From CAVRGQ01 sp963720785 (GTDB lineage: Bacteria > Actinomycetota > Acidimicrobiia > IMCC26256 > DASPTH01), in the NCBI GenBank assembly GCA_963720785.1, contig CAVRGQ010000003.1, positions 248,001 to 312,000 of the forward strand: 64,000 nt of DNA. The letters are read 5' to 3'. Position 1 is the stretch's first letter; each line of letters opens with the position of its first letter. The notes below the pieces were generated by a model. That model had not been told where the DNA came from. It worked only from the letters and a program-made list of their open reading frames with translations, and did not search any database. Below are positions 61,680-64,000 of the stretch, piece by piece. A program made the translations under genes and the position numbers.

Positions 61680-62767
61680 GCCGCGAGCTCCGCGACCTTC
61701 ACGACCCGGGTCGTGGGCATGTCGGTGACCGCGTCACGCGGGCCCACCCACCGGAAGATCAGCACACCGTGCCGGTGGCCGGCGGTGTCGAGCCAGTTGG
61801 GGTGCACGGCGTGGCCGTGGGTGAGCACGAGGCGAATCGTGCCGTCGGCCTCGGGCACCACGTTCGCCATCGTGCGGCTCATCCGCCGCGTGAGGTAGTC
61901 GACCGTCTCGTGGAAGCGCGTCATCACCGCGATGTTCCAGTAGCTGACCTCGAGCGGTTGCACGTCGATGACCAGGGCCTCGTCGTCGGCGAGGTCGTAG
62001 GTCGCGAACATGTAGAGGTTGTCGGTGCCGCTGATGTCGGCGCCGAATCCGTCAGAGTTGTTCGACACGAACTTGTGGGGGTCGTCGAACAGGTCCGGGT
62101 ACACCAGGCGGTGGAGTGCCGTCATGATCTGGAACCCGCTCGTCGCGGCGCGGATGCGCTCGGCGATCTCGTCGTCGGTGTACGGCTGACGCGCCAGTGC
62201 CTCGGCGTCGTCGTCGAGGACCTCGATGCCATAGGTCGCGAGCGTCTCGCGCTCGCGGTCGCCGATGAACTGGCGCACGAGAATCGAGTAGATCCCTTCC
62301 GGCGTCTGGATCCACGTGCCCGCCTCGGTGGGCTCGGTCGCGGAGAGGATCAGCGTGTAGTCACCCTGAGCGTCGAGCCCCATGGTGCTCTCGTTGCGGT
62401 AGTCGAACGTGCTGCGCCGCCCCGAGCCGCCACCGTTGAACGTCATGCTGAAATGGGCGACGCTGCCCGCATTCCCGGCGATGCGGTAACGGTGCTGCCC
62501 GTCGAGGCGAAGCGAGTCGTACTCGGCGTCGGGGTTGTCGCCACCGACGTTGCGCCCCGGAGTGTCCATGCGCGCCCAGTGCGGGGCGCGGGGGTTGCTG
62601 TCGGCGACCACCTCGGTCGACATGGCGAGCACCCGCAGCAGGAACATGGCGCCCTGCGACGCCTCCTCCGGGGTGCGGGCGTCCTCGAGTACCACCTCGA
62701 GCTGTTGGCCGATGGCGGCGTGCAGGTCTTTGAGCGCGGCGACGCTCTCGAGCGATTCGTACCCCAC
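61676..62767 (-). CDS. DUF1214-type protein
   Basis: A 363-residue intact copy of the DUF1214-like family also present at 44766-45951. HRYRIAGNAGSVAHFS, GIYSILVRQFIGDRERE and the C-terminal HPNWLDTAGHRHGVLIFRWV correspond to the other protein. The GTG at 62767 follows a CCAGGGGGG RBS. There is no signal peptide or catalytic signature; roles are unknown. Its stop overlaps the sulfotransferase start. It diverges from the COQ4-like gene. Confidence 0.75.
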   Translation of the reverse strand: MGYESLESVAALKDLHAAIGQQLEVVLEDARTPEEASQGAMFLLRVLAMSTEVVADSNPRAPHWARMDTPGRNVGGDNPDAEYDSLRLDGQHRYRIAGNAGSVAHFSMTFNGGGSGRRSTFDYRNESTMGLDAQGDYTLILSATEPTEAGTWIQTPEGIYSILVRQFIGDRERETLATYGIEVLDDDAEALARQPYTDDEIAERIRAATSGFQIMTALHRLVYPDLFDDPHKFVSNNSDGFGADISGTDNLYMFATYDLADDEALVIDVQPLEVSYWNIAVMTRFHETVDYLTRRMSRTMANVVPEADGTIRLVLTHGHAVHPNWLDTAGHRHGVLIFRWVGPRDAVTDMPTTRVVKVAELAA

Positions 62768-62829
62768 CGATTCCCCCCTGGATGTCGATCGTCGGCGTCA
62801 CCCTAGATGACCTCGTCGAGGGTTCGTCG

Positions 62830-62835
62830 TAGGCT
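62830..62835 (+). promoter_or_regulatory. -10 box TAGGCT for leaderless COQ4-like transcript
   Basis: TAGGCT lies 7 nt before the GTG at 62843. It argues for this start rather than the in-frame ATG at 62807. Confidence 0.45.
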
Positions 62836-62842
62836 TGCCGGC

Positions 62843-63937
62843 GTGCCGAAGAATCGCGTCGACGCCGTCGATGTGACGCAGATCGCACGCGGCGTCGTCG
62901 CCGCGGTCGCACCCGACGACGGACTCGATCCCGCCCAGGCGAGCCTGTTGCGTGCCGTCTTCTCCGCGCTCATGGACAGCGATCTCGACTTCGCGGCACT
63001 CGAACCGAGCTCGCCGGGCGAGCTGGCTACGGCACTCGACGGCTCCGACGCGATCTTCCGCCGACGCGTCGTGCACCACATGGTGCTTGCCGAGCTGATC
63101 CTGCGGCCGATCCCGCCCGAGGTCGCGCGCCGGGTGGCGGTCTTCGCCGCAGCCCTCGAGATCGACGACCAGTTCGTACGCGTCGCCCGGCGCTACGCGG
63201 AGGGGGCCTTCGGGCTCGCGTGGGTCGACTTGCACCGCAGCGGTTTCGCGGAGCACTGGGAAGCTGCACGCATGGATCAGCTGAAGTCGACCACGCGGTT
63301 GCCGGACCAGCTCTCTGCCGGCGCCGAGGACCCGGTGCTCGCCGCACGATGGGAGGCCTTCGCGCGACTCGAACCCGGCACGCTCGGTCGGTCGATCTGG
63401 GAGATGTACACAGGCCGGGGTTTCGCGCTCCCCGGTTCTCCTGGCGGGGCGTCCGCGTACCTGGCCCAGCACGACTTCGTGCACGTCATCGCCGACTTCG
63501 GCACGAACCTGTTCGGTGAGTTCGAGGTGTTCTCGCTCATCGGTCGCGCGGATCCCGACCCCAAAGGGTTCGCCTGGATCGCGACCCTCGTCGGGCTGTT
63601 CGAGACCGGCTACGTCGCGGACGCGGGTTTCTTCTCCGGCGACCTCGAGCAGCGTCACCTGAACAGCCCCGGCATGCACGTCCGCATCGCCGACGCGATG
63701 CGGCGCGGCCGCGATCTCTGCGATCACATCGGCACCGATCTCCTCGAGCTCGATTACCACGAGTGGGTCGACCAGCCGGTCGACGCAGTGCGACGCGAGC
63801 TCGGGGTGCCGGCCAAGTCAGCCGCTGCACGCGATGCCGGCTCGCCGGGATGCTTCGACCTCGAGGGGATGTCGCGACGACAGCAGCAACACCTCACTGC
63901 AAGATTCGCAACGAGCGAACGAGGAGATGCCCCGTGA
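62843..63937 (+). CDS. COQ4-like protein
   Basis: A 364-residue protein with a central COQ4-type domain. GRSIWEMYTGRGFALPGSPG precedes YLAQHDFVHVIADFGTN, which carries the HDxxH metal motif followed by GEFEVF with the glutamate ligand. COQ4 proteins act in ubiquinone synthesis; actinobacteria mostly use menaquinone, so the bacterial role may differ and is unknown. The N-terminal 100 residues look helical. Its stop overlaps the next gene by 4 bases (GTGA). Confidence 0.75.
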   Translation: MPKNRVDAVDVTQIARGVVAAVAPDDGLDPAQASLLRAVFSALMDSDLDFAALEPSSPGELATALDGSDAIFRRRVVHHMVLAELILRPIPPEVARRVAVFAAALEIDDQFVRVARRYAEGAFGLAWVDLHRSGFAEHWEAARMDQLKSTTRLPDQLSAGAEDPVLAARWEAFARLEPGTLGRSIWEMYTGRGFALPGSPGGASAYLAQHDFVHVIADFGTNLFGEFEVFSLIGRADPDPKGFAWIATLVGLFETGYVADAGFFSGDLEQRHLNSPGMHVRIADAMRRGRDLCDHIGTDLLELDYHEWVDQPVDAVRRELGVPAKSAAARDAGSPGCFDLEGMSRRQQQHLTARFATSERGDAP

Positions 63938-64000
63938 AGTTCGAACAGGCCATGACCTTCCGCTGCACCGATCCCGACGGCCTGGTGCAACTCGTCCACG
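63934..64000 (+). CDS. start of an unidentified gene (cut by window edge)
   Basis: GTG at 63934 overlaps the COQ4-like stop. The 22 visible residues begin VKFEQAMTFRCTDPDGLVQL. This is too short to identify a family; the GTGA overlap means it is co-translated with the COQ4-like gene. Confidence 0.5.
   Translation, partial: MKFEQAMTFRCTDPDGLVQLVH

Overview
The window is a high-GC (about 70% by eye) actinobacterial chromosome segment. Gene content points to a lipid- and xenobiotic-degrading member of the Acidimicrobiia or a relative: acyl-CoA dehydrogenases, short-chain dehydrogenases (SDRs), P450s, a Baeyer-Villiger-type monooxygenase, a Rieske oxygenase, amidohydrolase-2 enzymes, an LLM flavin oxidoreductase, CaiB/BaiF CoA transferase, acyl-CoA ligases and paired sulfotransferase/DUF1214 genes. 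That assignment is inference; there is no rRNA or marker gene here. No tRNA, rRNA, CRISPR array, insertion sequence, integrase or origin was seen. Coding density is very high and no gap exceeds about 210 bases.

Layout. 1-13 kb: end of an acyl-CoA dehydrogenase, TauD-type dioxygenase, PilZ protein, SDRs, hydrolases, a phosphoribosyltransferase, a fatty-acid desaturase, a hydroxyacid dehydrogenase, an aldo-keto reductase overlapping a P450, and a DegT-fold protein whose PLP lysine is a histidine. 13-24 kb: RNase HI, a MerB-like protein, an acyl-CoA ligase, a LuxR/TPR regulator leading a three-gene overlapping operon (P450-like, glycosyltransferase), an MFS transporter and an SDR. 24-38 kb: Baeyer-Villiger-type monooxygenase, acyl-CoA dehydrogenase, fused double CoA transferase, methyltransferase, alcohol dehydrogenase, LLM oxidoreductase, amidohydrolase and ligase. 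38-51 kb: beta-lactamase-fold lipoprotein, AttH/CrtC-like protein, APH-fold kinase, three related ABC substrate-binding proteins without permeases, a DUF1214-sulfotransferase-epimerase operon and a thioesterase. 51-64 kb: a SelW-like selenoprotein gene with an in-frame TGA, PPK2, an SDR-SDR-P450 operon, enoyl-CoA hydratase, Rieske oxygenase, acyl-CoA carboxylase beta subunit, MgtC, a second sulfotransferase-DUF1214 pair and a COQ4-like protein.

The catabolic genes form short operons (often 4-base GTGA overlaps) that together could activate, oxidise, hydrate, desaturate and cleave acyl-CoA, steroid-like or cyclic substrates. No substrate can be fixed from sequence.

Four cross-cutting signals stand out. 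(1) The SelW-like gene reads Cys-Val-Pro-TGA at the family redox motif and has a SECIS-like hairpin 18 nt downstream. (2) A family of long hairpins sits at convergent gene junctions; two copies share a nearly identical loop while their stems differ in a compensated way. (3) Fifteen genes have a TANNNT box 6-8 nt before the start codon, the signature of leaderless transcription. (4) About 16 single-base frameshifts interrupt 15 otherwise intact genes, which looks like uncorrected sequencing or assembly error and means those genes are probably whole in the organism.
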